This document shows, one piece after another, positions 1 through 8,800 of a DNA stretch of 64,000 nucleotides. The DNA lies in NCBI GenBank assembly GCA_963753615.1, contig CAVWCW010000027.1:62001-126000 (forward strand). Reading direction: 5' to 3'. The notes below the pieces were generated by a model. That model ran no database searches. It was not told where the DNA came from and saw only the letters and a program-made list of their open reading frames with translations. This DNA is from CAVWCW01 sp963753615. GTDB taxonomy: Bacteria; Pseudomonadota; Gammaproteobacteria; Chromatiales; Chromatiaceae. The position numbers and the translations under genes are program-made. Numbering within the stretch: the first letter of the stretch is position 1; each line of letters starts with the position of its first letter.

Positions 1-195
1 GGCCTCGCACTCCAGGCCCACATGGGCGCCTTCGGCGGGGATGCTGGTGGTCTCGTGGTCGTAGCCCTCGTCGTCCTCGTCGCCCTGGCCGAGTGCGTTT
101 GGGGCCAGCACGAGCCAGGCGAGGGCTGCCGACAGCAGCACCAGAATCGCGAACGGAAACCGGGCCCTAGCACGGGCCGGAACGGAACCAGCCAT
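1..195 (-). CDS. Secreted protein, N-terminal 65 residues only (cut by window edge)
   Basis: An open frame starts with ATG at 195 and runs off the left edge. The first ~37 residues look like a signal peptide: a basic start (MAGSVPARARARF), a hydrophobic run and a Leu/Ala-rich end before LGQ. After it comes an acidic stretch (GDEDDEGYDHE). The last visible residues, HVGLECEA, would fit the approach to a CxxCH haem site, but the second cysteine lies outside the window. The function cannot be assigned. Confidence 0.5.
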   Translation of the reverse strand, partial: MAGSVPARARARFPFAILVLLSAALAWLVLAPNALGQGDEDDEGYDHETTSIPAEGAHVGLECEA

Positions 196-509
196 CAAAC
201 ACCAAACTCCCAGGATAGTTGGCCGGTGCGCGTTAACGCACTAATTGTATGGATTCTACGCCTGGGGCGGGCCGCGCTTCAACCAAGCGCTAGCATCCGG
301 CATTGACTCGCCGGGCCGTCCCTGTTGCGACGGCCCGGCGACAAAAGGGCTGGGCTAGGGAAACACTGAAATGAAAAAGGCCGCCCGCGGGGGGCAGGAT
401 GCCCCGCAAATACTAACCGACCAAACGGCTAGAAATGCAGGCTTTCGGAAACCGCGTTACCGAAAGCCGTGCTACCAGAACGTCATGGATGGCATTTTTC
501 AGCATCTCC
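196..509. other. Intergenic stretch with a hairpin and repeat copy A1
   Basis: No credible gene. The stretch holds a perfect 12-bp stem (309-340) and nearly all of family A repeat copy A1 (356-512). It separates the divergent-looking start of the edge gene from the 3' end of the DUF336 gene. Confidence 0.7.
309..340. terminator. Perfect GC-rich hairpin, possible terminator
   Basis: CGCCGGGCCGTC pairs perfectly with GACGGCCCGGCG around an 8-base loop. No T-run follows on either strand, so intrinsic termination is uncertain. It lies downstream of the minus-strand sqr-ispG-DUF336 unit, beyond repeat A1. Confidence 0.4.
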
Positions 510-512
510 CTA
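356..512. repeat. Dispersed repeat family A, copy A1 (MITE-like)
   Basis: 157 bp including TA at both ends. The outer ends are inverted: TAGGGAAACACTGAAA on the left, and TAGGGAGATGCTGAAAAA when the right end is read on the other strand. The core carries the hairpin GGCTTTCGGAAAC / GTTACCGAAAGCC that is shared with the other copies. The right-end TA is the TA of the TAG stop codon of the DUF336 gene. Flanking TA would fit IS630/Tc1-type target duplication (inference). No transposase is encoded. Confidence 0.75.
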
Positions 513-1001
513 GAGCGACATCTCCAGGTCGTCGATGACCGCATCGACACCGGCTTGGGCGCATTCCTCGTCGGTCTCCCCAGCAGGGGCGCCGCTCACC
601 CCGACCCCGCCCAGCAGTTGGCCCCCGGCCTGGATCGGGAGGCCGCCCGCTGACATGATAAATCCATCCCTCCGGCCCACCGGGGTATCGGCACGACTGG
701 TGAGCTGGGATGTGGGGGCATTGAAGTTGACCGCGGTATAGGCCTTTTCGCGGCTGATCGGGACCGTGATCGGGGCGGCGATGGTATCGCGCAGGGTGAC
801 TTGCACCACGCCGTCGCGGTCCACCACGGTGACCCCAATCTGAATGCCTTGCTTGCGGCAGGCCTCCACCGCGGCCTGGGCGACCTGGGTGGCGGTGGCC
901 AAGGTCAGGCGCTTGAGCGAAACGGTGGGCGCATCCTCCGCCAGGACCGGGGCGGCGAACAGGGCGGCCGCCAAGCCAAGGGCTATGGTTTTCTGCTGCA
1001 T
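510..1001 (-). CDS. Secreted DUF336 (GlcG/HbpS-type) protein
   Basis: 163 residues. The start at 1001 was chosen because it gives a clean signal peptide (MQQKTIALGLAAALF...VLAEDA); the frame stays open upstream but that extension is not signal-like. The mature part matches the DUF336/HbpS fold: paired helices with A..A...C, a GVTVVDRDG strand, and the glycine-rich stretch LPIQAGGQLLGGVGVSGA that is the hallmark of GlcG/HbpS. Members bind haem or small cofactors in the periplasm; the ligand here is unknown. It lies 45 bp downstream of ispG on the same strand, probably co-transcribed. Its TAG stop is formed by the end of repeat A1. Confidence 0.85.
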   Translation of the reverse strand: MQQKTIALGLAAALFAAPVLAEDAPTVSLKRLTLATATQVAQAAVEACRKQGIQIGVTVVDRDGVVQVTLRDTIAAPITVPISREKAYTAVNFNAPTSQLTSRADTPVGRRDGFIMSAGGLPIQAGGQLLGGVGVSGAPAGETDEECAQAGVDAVIDDLEMSL

Positions 1002-1046
1002 TTTGGTTCTCCCGAGATGAGTTGCTGGATTTCGCCGTCCCGGCAA

Positions 1047-2270
1047 TCAAGCCGCATAGTGGCTGCGGACGTAGTCCTCTACGATTTGTTGAAACTCTTC
1101 GGCGATGCGCTCGCCCTTGAGGGTGACGCCCTTTTGGCCGTCCACGTACACCGGGGCCACCGGACGCTCGCCGGTGCCCGGCAGGCTGATGCCGATATTG
1201 GCGTGCTTGCTCTCGCCGGGGCCGTTGACCACACAGCCCATGACCGCCACCGTCATCTCCTCCACCCCCGGGTACTGGCCGCGCCAGACCGGCATCTGGG
1301 CCCGCAGGTAAGACTGGATGTCTTGGGCCAACTGCTGGAAATAGCTGCTGCTGGTACGCCCGCAACCTGGGCAGGCGATCACCATTGGCGTGAAAGAGCG
1401 CAGCCCCAGGGACTGCAGGATCTCTTGCGCTACGATCACCTCCTGACTGCGCGAGCCCCCGGGCTCCGGGGTCAAAGAAATGCGGATGGTGTCGCCGACG
1501 CCCTCCTGCAGCAGCACCGCCAGGGCGGCGGTGGAAGCAACGATGCCCTTGGACCCCATACCGGCCTCGGTCAAGCCCAGGTGCAGGGCATAGTCGCCGC
1601 GTTCGGCCAGGCGGCGGTAAACGGCGATCAGGTCCTGCACCCCACTCATCTTGCACGACAGCACGATCTGGTCGCGCCCGAGGCCCAGCGCCTCGGCGCG
1701 GCGGGCATTCTCCAGGGCCGAGACCACCATGATCTCGCGGATCACCTCATCGCTATCGAGCGGATTCGGGAGCCGGGCATTTTCGTCCATCATGCGCACC
1801 ACCAACTCCTGGTCCATGCTCCCCCAATTGACGCCGATGCGCACCGGCTTGCCGTAGCGGCAGGCGATGTCGATCATGGTGGCGAACTGGCTGTCCCTGC
1901 GCGCGCCGCGGCCGACGTTGCCCGGATTGATGCGGTACTTGGCCAGCGCCTGTGCGCATTCCGGGAACTTGCTCAACAACTTGTGGCCGTTGTAGTGGAA
2001 GTCGCCTATCAAGGGGACTTCACAGCCCCGTTGCGCCAGGCGCTCGCGGATCGCCGGCACGGCGGCTGCGGCCTCCTCGCTGTTGACGGTGATGCGCACC
2101 AGCTCCGAGCCGGCCCGGGCCAACTGCTCGCACTGGTCCGCCGTAGCAACGGCGTCGGCGGTATCGGTATTGGTCATGGATTGCACCACTACCGGGGCGC
2201 CGCCGCCAATGAGGATGCTGTCCACCGCCACAGCCTGGGTGCGGCGGCGTTGGATTTGGGAGGCTGTCAT
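1047..2270 (-). CDS. ispG: 4-hydroxy-3-methylbut-2-enyl diphosphate synthase (IspG)
   Basis: 407 residues, normal for the bacterial enzyme. IspG performs the penultimate step of the MEP isoprenoid pathway, reducing methylerythritol cyclodiphosphate to HMBPP with a [4Fe-4S] cluster in the cytoplasm. The cluster cysteines are visible at about 300 and 303 (ACPGCGRTS) and 346 (MGCVVNGPGE), with the fourth cluster ligand, Glu, at about 353. The TIM-barrel motifs VVVQSMTNTDTAD and RINPGNVG are present. It starts 3 bp after the stop of the sqr gene, so the two are translated from one message. A housekeeping isoprenoid gene in a sulfide-oxidation operon is unusual; a link to quinone supply is only a guess. 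Confidence 0.97.
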   Translation of the reverse strand: MTASQIQRRRTQAVAVDSILIGGGAPVVVQSMTNTDTADAVATADQCEQLARAGSELVRITVNSEEAAAAVPAIRERLAQRGCEVPLIGDFHYNGHKLLSKFPECAQALAKYRINPGNVGRGARRDSQFATMIDIACRYGKPVRIGVNWGSMDQELVVRMMDENARLPNPLDSDEVIREIMVVSALENARRAEALGLGRDQIVLSCKMSGVQDLIAVYRRLAERGDYALHLGLTEAGMGSKGIVASTAALAVLLQEGVGDTIRISLTPEPGGSRSQEVIVAQEILQSLGLRSFTPMVIACPGCGRTSSSYFQQLAQDIQSYLRAQMPVWRGQYPGVEEMTVAVMGCVVNGPGESKHANIGISLPGTGERPVAPVYVDGQKGVTLKGERIAEEFQQIVEDYVRSHYAA

Positions 2271-2273
2271 AGG

Positions 2274-3545
2274 TCAGTCTTTGGAGATGCCCATCATCTT
2301 GAGCACGTAGCGGTCGTATATCTGCTCGGAGGTGCCATTCTTGATCTTGCGCATAAAATACTTCTCGAACGCGACTTTGGCCAGGTGCACCCAGCGCCCT
2401 TGCCTGAGCCAATCCAGTTCCCGCGGCGGCATCTGCGGCACGGCTGCGAAGGCGATGCCGTTGGCCCCCATATCCATCAGGCAGACAGCGTGGCAGTCGG
2501 CCTTGGCGGTGGGTTCGCGCTGCGCCAGCTCGTCGCCGATATTGTGCACTACTACGTTGACCATGCACTCGATCATGTAGCCGCTGACCGGGGCCCGAGT
2601 CGGCACCGGCGTGTAGGCGTCCACCGGCGGCACCGAGACGCATACGCCAAGGGCATAGATGCTTGGGTATCTTGGGCTGCGCTGGTGCTCGTCGACCAAC
2701 ACAAAACCGCGCTCATCGGTCAACCCCTCGACCCCCGCCAACAGGCCTCCTCCCCGGAACGCCGGCATCAGCATGGCGTAATTGAACGGCAACTCGATGG
2801 GTTCCGGGGCGCCACCCGCCGGGTTCAATTGCTCCAGCTTCACGCGCCCATGCTCGACCTCGTTGACCCGGGCGTTGATGACCCAGTCGATGCCGCGGCG
2901 GACCATATTGTGCTGCAACAATGCCCGGGAGTCTCCCACCCCACCCAGCCCCAGGTGGCCGATATGGGGCTCGCAGGTAACGAAGGTGATCGAATAGCGC
3001 TCGCGGCGGTGGCGTTTGCGCAAGTCTGCATCCAGCATAAACACGAACTCGTAGGCGGGCACGAAGCAGCTCGCCCCCGGCAGGGCCCCAACCACCAATG
3101 GCCCTGGTTCTTCCAGCAGGCGCTGGTAGGCGGTCCAAGCCCGCTCTGCATGCTCCAGGGTGCACACCGACTGGCTATGGCCCGGCGCCGGTCCGGCGCC
3201 GGGCACCTCGTCGAACGCCAGTTCAGGGCCGGTGGCCAGCACCAGGAGGTCATACTCTAAATCCTGGCCATCGGCCAGTTCCAGGCGTTTGGCTGAGGCG
3301 TCGATGCGGGTGACCGCGGCGAGAATCAGATTGATCCCCTTGGCCTCCAAGTGCGGGCGCAGGGGGACCGTGATGCTCTGGCGGTCGCGCCAGCCCACCG
3401 CCAACCAGGGATTGGAGGGCACGAACTGGAAATAATCGAGCCGGCTCACCAGGGTGACCTGGTGGCGGATGTCCAGCTCCGCCCGTAACTGATATGCCGC
3501 CGGCATCCCGCCGATACCAGCACCGACCACCACGACGTGCGCCAT
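2274..3545 (-). CDS. sqr: Sulfide:quinone oxidoreductase family flavoprotein
   Basis: 423 residues. The start at 3545 puts the FAD-binding motif VVVGAGIGGMPAAY at the N-terminus. The three redox cysteines expected of SQR are visible at about 128 (SVCTLEHAE), 160 (PGASCFVPAYEF) and 302 (ALGVCVSVPPV). SQR oxidises sulfide to polysulfide or persulfide on the periplasmic side of the membrane and passes electrons to quinone. The C-terminal amphipathic region (WLRQGRWVHLAKVAFEKYFMRK) fits monotopic membrane attachment. The subtype is not certain; the tail resembles the long-form SQRs rather than type I. It is the first gene of the sqr-ispG-DUF336 unit, 108 bp downstream of the chaN-like gene. Confidence 0.88.
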   Translation of the reverse strand: MAHVVVVGAGIGGMPAAYQLRAELDIRHQVTLVSRLDYFQFVPSNPWLAVGWRDRQSITVPLRPHLEAKGINLILAAVTRIDASAKRLELADGQDLEYDLLVLATGPELAFDEVPGAGPAPGHSQSVCTLEHAERAWTAYQRLLEEPGPLVVGALPGASCFVPAYEFVFMLDADLRKRHRRERYSITFVTCEPHIGHLGLGGVGDSRALLQHNMVRRGIDWVINARVNEVEHGRVKLEQLNPAGGAPEPIELPFNYAMLMPAFRGGGLLAGVEGLTDERGFVLVDEHQRSPRYPSIYALGVCVSVPPVDAYTPVPTRAPVSGYMIECMVNVVVHNIGDELAQREPTAKADCHAVCLMDMGANGIAFAAVPQMPPRELDWLRQGRWVHLAKVAFEKYFMRKIKNGTSEQIYDRYVLKMMGISKD

Positions 3546-3653
3546 CGCTGCTCTCCCCCGGTATGCCTGTCCCGGCTGTTGTCTGCTTTCCCTCAGCAAG
3601 AAAAGTATAACGCCAACCCGCACTGTCGGCGCAAAAAGCGACGGATCGTTGAT

Positions 3654-4835
3654 CTATTGCAATTCGATCTCGAACGACAGCTCTTTTGCGCCGAAGAACA
3701 GCCGCTGGCGTTCCACTGCCACCTGGACCCGCTCGCCGGGCGCGCGCCCGAGCAAGGCCAGACGGATGTCCGAGTAGGCGCCGATCTCCTCGTCGTCGAT
3801 GCGCAAGATACGATCGAGCTTGCGCACCCCGGCCTCACGCGCCGGGCTGTTCGGGATGAAGCCCTGGACCTGCGGTCCGTCGGCCCCGGAGGCCAGTCTC
3901 ACCCCAAGCACCCCGGCCGGCGGCAGCTCCCGGGGTTCGGGTAACAGCAGGTAGTCGGCCAGATCCGGATCCAGATCGTCGCGCAGGCCATTGATCACGA
4001 CCGCTTGGGGATCACCCAGGCGCCGCTGCAGGCGATCCGGGATACCATCGCCGTATTCGAGATGGCCAGCCCCGGCGAGGATTACCATACGCTGCTCCGG
4101 GTGGTCTTGCAGGTAGCGGGCGGCTCGCTCGGCCATCCCCTCGTCCCACAGGAGTTGGGCGTCTAGGAAGCGTTCGAAGCCGCCCTCATCCACCGATGGA
4201 TGTTGCTCGAACACCCGGCGCAACCGGTCCTCGTAGGCCGTGTTGCCGCGCTCGATCTCCACCGGCACCCATTGCTGCTGTTCCTCGTCCAGGGACTCCA
4301 GCCCCTCACGCGCCACCTTGGCCGTGACCTCGCCCGGGACATTCAGCGCCACTACGGGGAGGCCCTGCGCCCGCGCGAACTCCAGGATCGGGCGATACAA
4401 GCGATAGTCGAAACGCCAGCGTTGAAAGTACTCGGTGCGCCGAAGAAACTCCCGCTCGTCGATTTCACCGGCCACAAACTGGTCCAGATACTCTTGGAAC
4501 GGCTGCTGGAAGAATTCCAGGCCAATGGCCAATTTCGGGTCTTGTTCGTACAAACCGCGGATGATCGCCAACTGGTTAAGGTGGTGCTCGTAACGGTCGT
4601 GGCGCTCGCCCACCAGCACCACCCGGGTGTCGCGCAATGCCTCGACCAAGCGCTCCAGGTCGCTGATGGCCCCCAATTCCAACACCGGGCTGTCCCAGGG
4701 CGGCTCATCGGCAACGGGATCGGCGTGGGGGTGAGCCGTCACGCCCGCGGCGATCAACAGCCCGAGGCCGCCGGCCAGGCGCAACCAACGGTGGCCAGAC
4801 CTGGGCCTGATAGCAGTCGTTATGCTTGGGTTCAT
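3654..4835 (-). CDS. ChaN-family haem-binding protein with C-terminal PDZ domain
   Basis: 393 residues. An N-terminal hydrophobic segment (residues 19-35) exports or anchors it. Residues ~50-290 match the ChaN/haem-uptake fold: VVLVGERHDRYEHH near the start and ILAGAGHLEYGDGIP near the end, both carrying the conserved histidines. Residues ~310-393 form a PDZ domain (LGVRLASG...VQGFIPNSPAREAGVRKLDRILRIDDEEI). ChaN proteins bind haem and are tied to iron uptake. The ChaN-PDZ fusion suggests a periplasmic scaffold. No lipobox is evident. It is a plausible partner of the DUF336 protein encoded downstream, since both families have haem-binding members. Confidence 0.85.
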   Translation of the reverse strand: MNPSITTAIRPRSGHRWLRLAGGLGLLIAAGVTAHPHADPVADEPPWDSPVLELGAISDLERLVEALRDTRVVLVGERHDRYEHHLNQLAIIRGLYEQDPKLAIGLEFFQQPFQEYLDQFVAGEIDEREFLRRTEYFQRWRFDYRLYRPILEFARAQGLPVVALNVPGEVTAKVAREGLESLDEEQQQWVPVEIERGNTAYEDRLRRVFEQHPSVDEGGFERFLDAQLLWDEGMAERAARYLQDHPEQRMVILAGAGHLEYGDGIPDRLQRRLGDPQAVVINGLRDDLDPDLADYLLLPEPRELPPAGVLGVRLASGADGPQVQGFIPNSPAREAGVRKLDRILRIDDEEIGAYSDIRLALLGRAPGERVQVAVERQRLFFGAKELSFEIELQ

Positions 4836-5041
4836 TCGTTTCTCCCGCTGTTCCGGGGCCTGCCCCGGCCTGGATTGACCGAAAGCGACAGCTCGGCGAC
4901 GTTTTCGGCTTCAGCGCCCTATGCGCCCTTGCGGGCAAATCTGTGGCTCGGTTAGACGGGAGATTGGGACGAAACGGGCTAAACCAAAGCCACCGCCAGC
5001 GGGCCGCCGACCGACCAGGGTTTGCAGCGCATCGCCAACCG

Positions 5042-5893
5042 CTACCTCACGTTCTGCTTGAACGCCGGAATCTCCGCGTTGATTGCCTGGGAGAAATTGG
5101 CGAAGGTGATATTGACCGTCACCAGCGGCACGCCAGCGAAATTGGCCCCGGCCACCTCCGCGTGGCGAAGTACCGAACCCATCAGCAGGGCGTTGCTGAG
5201 ATCCGCCCGCGTCAGGTTGGCATGGTGTAGGTTTGCATCGCGCAGGGAGACCCCGCGCAGGTCCGCCTCCACCAGGCTGGCTTCGCGCAGATTGGCCAAA
5301 TTGAGCACCACCGGCACGCAGCTATCGCCGCCGAATCGGGTCCGATCCATTACCGCCCGCACCAGCTTGGCCCCGTTCATATGGGTATGGCAGATTCTGC
5401 TGTCACTAAGGTCGGCCCCGCTCAGGTTGGTCTCGATCAACTGGGAATTGTCGATCTCGCAACCCCGCAGGTCGGCGTCCTGGAGAAACGCATTGCTCAG
5501 ATCGGAGCGGGTGATTCGGACGCCGGCCAACTGGGCGCCGTGCAGTTCGGTATAGCGCAAATCGCTGTTGTCGATCAGGGCCCCCTGCAACTGGGCGCCC
5601 GTGAGCACCGCGCCGCTGCCCGGGGAGCCGTCGCTGAGCCGGGCGCCGACCAGGCTGGCGCCCTGCAGATCGGCCCGATCCATACGGGTGCGCACCATAA
5701 TGGCATCGTCCAGCCGGGCCTCACGCAAATCGGCATCGTGCAGGTCCGTCTCCTGGAGCCAGGCCCCGCTCAGGTCCTGGCCACTGAGATCGGCACCGTC
5801 CAGGATGTCGTCTCGCAGATCGGCCCCCACCAGGCTTTCTGCATCCAGGGTGCGCAGGACCTTGCCGCTGCTGCGGTGACGAATCTCGATCAC
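5042..5893 (-). CDS. Pentapeptide-repeat protein
   Basis: 283 residues starting with GTG at 5893, which overlaps the TGA of the RND gene by 4 bp (GTGA), so translation is coupled. From about residue 20 to 265 nearly every fifth residue fits the A(D/N)LXX pattern (ADLRDDILDGADLSGQDL and so on), giving a right-handed quadrilateral beta-helix. The last ~15 residues (FSQAINAEIPAFKQNVR) cap the helix. No enzymatic motif or signal peptide is seen. Pentapeptide proteins can mimic DNA or act as scaffolds; coupling to an efflux permease suggests an accessory role there. Confidence 0.9.
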   Translation of the reverse strand: MIEIRHRSSGKVLRTLDAESLVGADLRDDILDGADLSGQDLSGAWLQETDLHDADLREARLDDAIMVRTRMDRADLQGASLVGARLSDGSPGSGAVLTGAQLQGALIDNSDLRYTELHGAQLAGVRITRSDLSNAFLQDADLRGCEIDNSQLIETNLSGADLSDSRICHTHMNGAKLVRAVMDRTRFGGDSCVPVVLNLANLREASLVEADLRGVSLRDANLHHANLTRADLSNALLMGSVLRHAEVAGANFAGVPLVTVNITFANFSQAINAEIPAFKQNVR

Positions 5894-8800
5894 AGGTCGC
5901 TCCCTTTAAGCCGAATGCCCCGCCGTTTGCCGCGGCCGTTTTGAGTCTCGGTGTTGGAGCCGCGGGACGAGGGGGCAGCGGGGGGCGGATCCCCGCCGGC
6001 GTCAGCGCTCTTATCGGCGGCCTCCGCCAGTCGCGAAAAATCCTCGTAAGCGTCGGCTGCCGCATCGCCGCCGAGGGACTCTGGCTTTTTCGGGGCGGAT
6101 TGCGCAGAGCGAGCCCCGTTCTCGCCGGTAACCGCGGCATCGGCGCCGGGCCGACGCTGGCCGAATCTCGAGGCTGAGGGAGCGGCCTTCGGGTTCGCGG
6201 GAGCCACCCTTTCCGAGGTTCCTGCAATACCCTGAGCGGCGCCTCTTGCCGGTGCGGTGTCTGCGCCCTGACGCCGGCCTGATCGCTTCTTGAGCGGTGC
6301 CGGCGAGGCCGAGACGGAAACCGCCTCGACCGCGGCCGCGGCCGGTTTGGACGGAGTGCGGCGCCTGGCCGTCTTGGCACTGGCAGCGGCGGCTACGGTC
6401 TTCGGGCTGGTCTTGCTCGCCGGCTTTTTCGCCGCGGCCTTGCCGGTGATCGCCTTCTTGCCTGCCGATTTCTTGGGAGACCCGGCGCTGGCAGCGGCCT
6501 TCGCCGGGGGAGGCTGCTCGGCGTCGCCGCTCCCCATGGGCGCAGAGGCAGGCGCGGTTGCGCTCGGCTTCGTTACGGCGGCCGGCTCGGTCGACGTCTG
6601 GCCGGGCGAAGCCTTCTCGACCTTCTGCGGAGCAGCAATAGAAGTTGCCGACTGGCCAGCGGGCTGGGCAGATGCAGCCGCGCCCGGGGCCGCACCACCG
6701 CCCGCCGGTGCCGGGGGCCCACCCGGGGCGCGGCCACCGCCGGGCGCGCTACCGGGTGCCGGGCCGCCGCGCGGCGGCAGAGGCCTCGGCGCCGATCGAG
6801 CGGCCGGACGGAACTTGCGGTAGAGGCCGATAATGAGTTGCCAAAGGATGATACCGATGGCACGCAGGATCTGGAACGTCCAGCTCAAGATCGAGAACGT
6901 CAGGCCCCAGACCCGCATCCACAGCGGGGTGCCGCCGGCCACCCGAGGCTTGGCACCGGCGGTCTCCTCGACTTCTGAGTAGCGGCCGCTGAGCTCGATC
7001 TCGCCGCTCTCGGTCTCTTCCAGGTAGAACTGCTTACGAGCGCTGATGCAGCCCAGGGGAATCACGATCACCGCCATCACAGTGGCCACCCCGGCGCCAA
7101 ACAGCAGGCTCACCGCCATGCCCTGGAAGATGGGATCGTTAATGATCGCCCAGGCCCCGGCCATCAAGGTGAGCGAGGTGATGAAAATCGGCCGCATGCG
7201 GATCTCGGCACCGGCGACCGCCGCCTCGCGGACACTCTTGCCCTTTTCCACCTCGAGCTTGACGAACTCGACGATCAGGATCGACTGGCGCACGATAATG
7301 CCGCCCAGGGCGATCATCCCGATCATGGAGGTGGCGGTGAACTCCGCCCCCATAATCAAGTGGCCGGGAATGATGCCGATCAGGGTCAGGGGAATCGGCG
7401 ACATGATCAGTCCGGCCAGGGCAAAGTTGCGGAACTCCCAGACGATCAGCCCATAGATCAGCACCAGCGCGGCCATAAAGGCCAGGCCCATGTCGCGGAA
7501 GGTTTCGTAGGTAACGGTCCACTCACCGGTCCACTCGAACCCGGACTCGGCGTCGTCATCGGGCGGGCCGATCAGGCCCCAAGGCATGCCGGTGATCTGC
7601 ACGCCGTCCGGCGTGACATAGTCTTCCAGCAGGTCCTCCACCGCGTACATGCCGTAGATGGGCGCCCCCAGCCGGCCCTCCATCTCGCCCACCACGTACT
7701 CCATCGGGCGCAGGTCCTTATGATAGATGACCGGATCCTCCTCCTCCTGGATGAACGAACCGAGTTCCGTCAGCGGCACCGTGCGGCCGTCACCAGCTCG
7801 GATCGGCAAGCTACCCAAAGTATTGATCTGGGAGCGATAGGACAGCGGGATCTGCATAACGATATAGGTCGGCTCCAAAACGGTGCCGCGCTTGACGTCG
7901 CCCACCTGGAATCCGCCCATAGCCATGGCCAGATTCTTGTTGATGGTGTCTACCGAGATGCCGCGCCGCACCGCCTTTTCGGTGTCGACCTCGAAACGCC
8001 AGTAGCTGTATGGCTCGGCCATGTAGCTGTCGACGTCCACCACGCCCTCGGCCTGCTCGAACATCTCCATCATATCGGCGGCGACCTGGCGCCGAGTCTC
8101 GGCAGTGGGGCCGTAGATCTCGGTCACCACGGTCTGCAGCACCGGGGGGCCCGGAGGCATCTCGACCACCGCGATGCGGGCCCCCAGTGCCTCGGCGACC
8201 GGGGTGAGAATCTGGCGCGCCTCAACGGCGATGGCATGACTGCCGCGCTCGCGCTCCTTCTTGTCGATCAGCATCACCAGCAGGTCGCCTTCCCAGGGCC
8301 GCTCGCGAAGATAATAGTGCCGCACCATGCCGTTGAAGTTGAACGGCTGAGCCGTGCCGGCATACCCCTGCACCGCGGTAACCTCGGGGATCTCGCGCAT
8401 CTTCTGGGCCAGTTGGCGCACCACGTTGGCGGTCTCCGGCAGGGCGGTGCCCTCCGGCATGTTGACCACCACGCTGAACTCCGGCTTGTTGTCGAAAGGC
8501 AGCATCTTGACCGCGATGGTCTTGGTGTAGAACAGCACACAGACCAGGGCGGTGGTGACGATGGTGCCGATCAGGAACAGAATGCCGAGCGTGCGGTTCT
8601 GCACCAGCGGCAACACCAGCGGCCGATACAGGCGGCTGACTATGCGACGCGTTTTCTCCTCGCGCTGTTCAGCCTTTTTCAGGGCCGCCATGCGCGGGCG
8701 CACCCGTAACGCAAACCAGGGCGTGAAGATGAAGGCGGCGACCAGGGAGAAGAACATGGCCGAGGCCCCGAGCACCGGGATCGGCCGCATGTAGGGCCCC

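Noticed and set aside
801..3260. An 819-residue open frame on the plus strand
   Set aside because: It is antisense to sqr, ispG and the DUF336 gene, which carry clear family motifs. Its His/Ala/Gly-rich composition is the usual shadow of GC-rich coding DNA.
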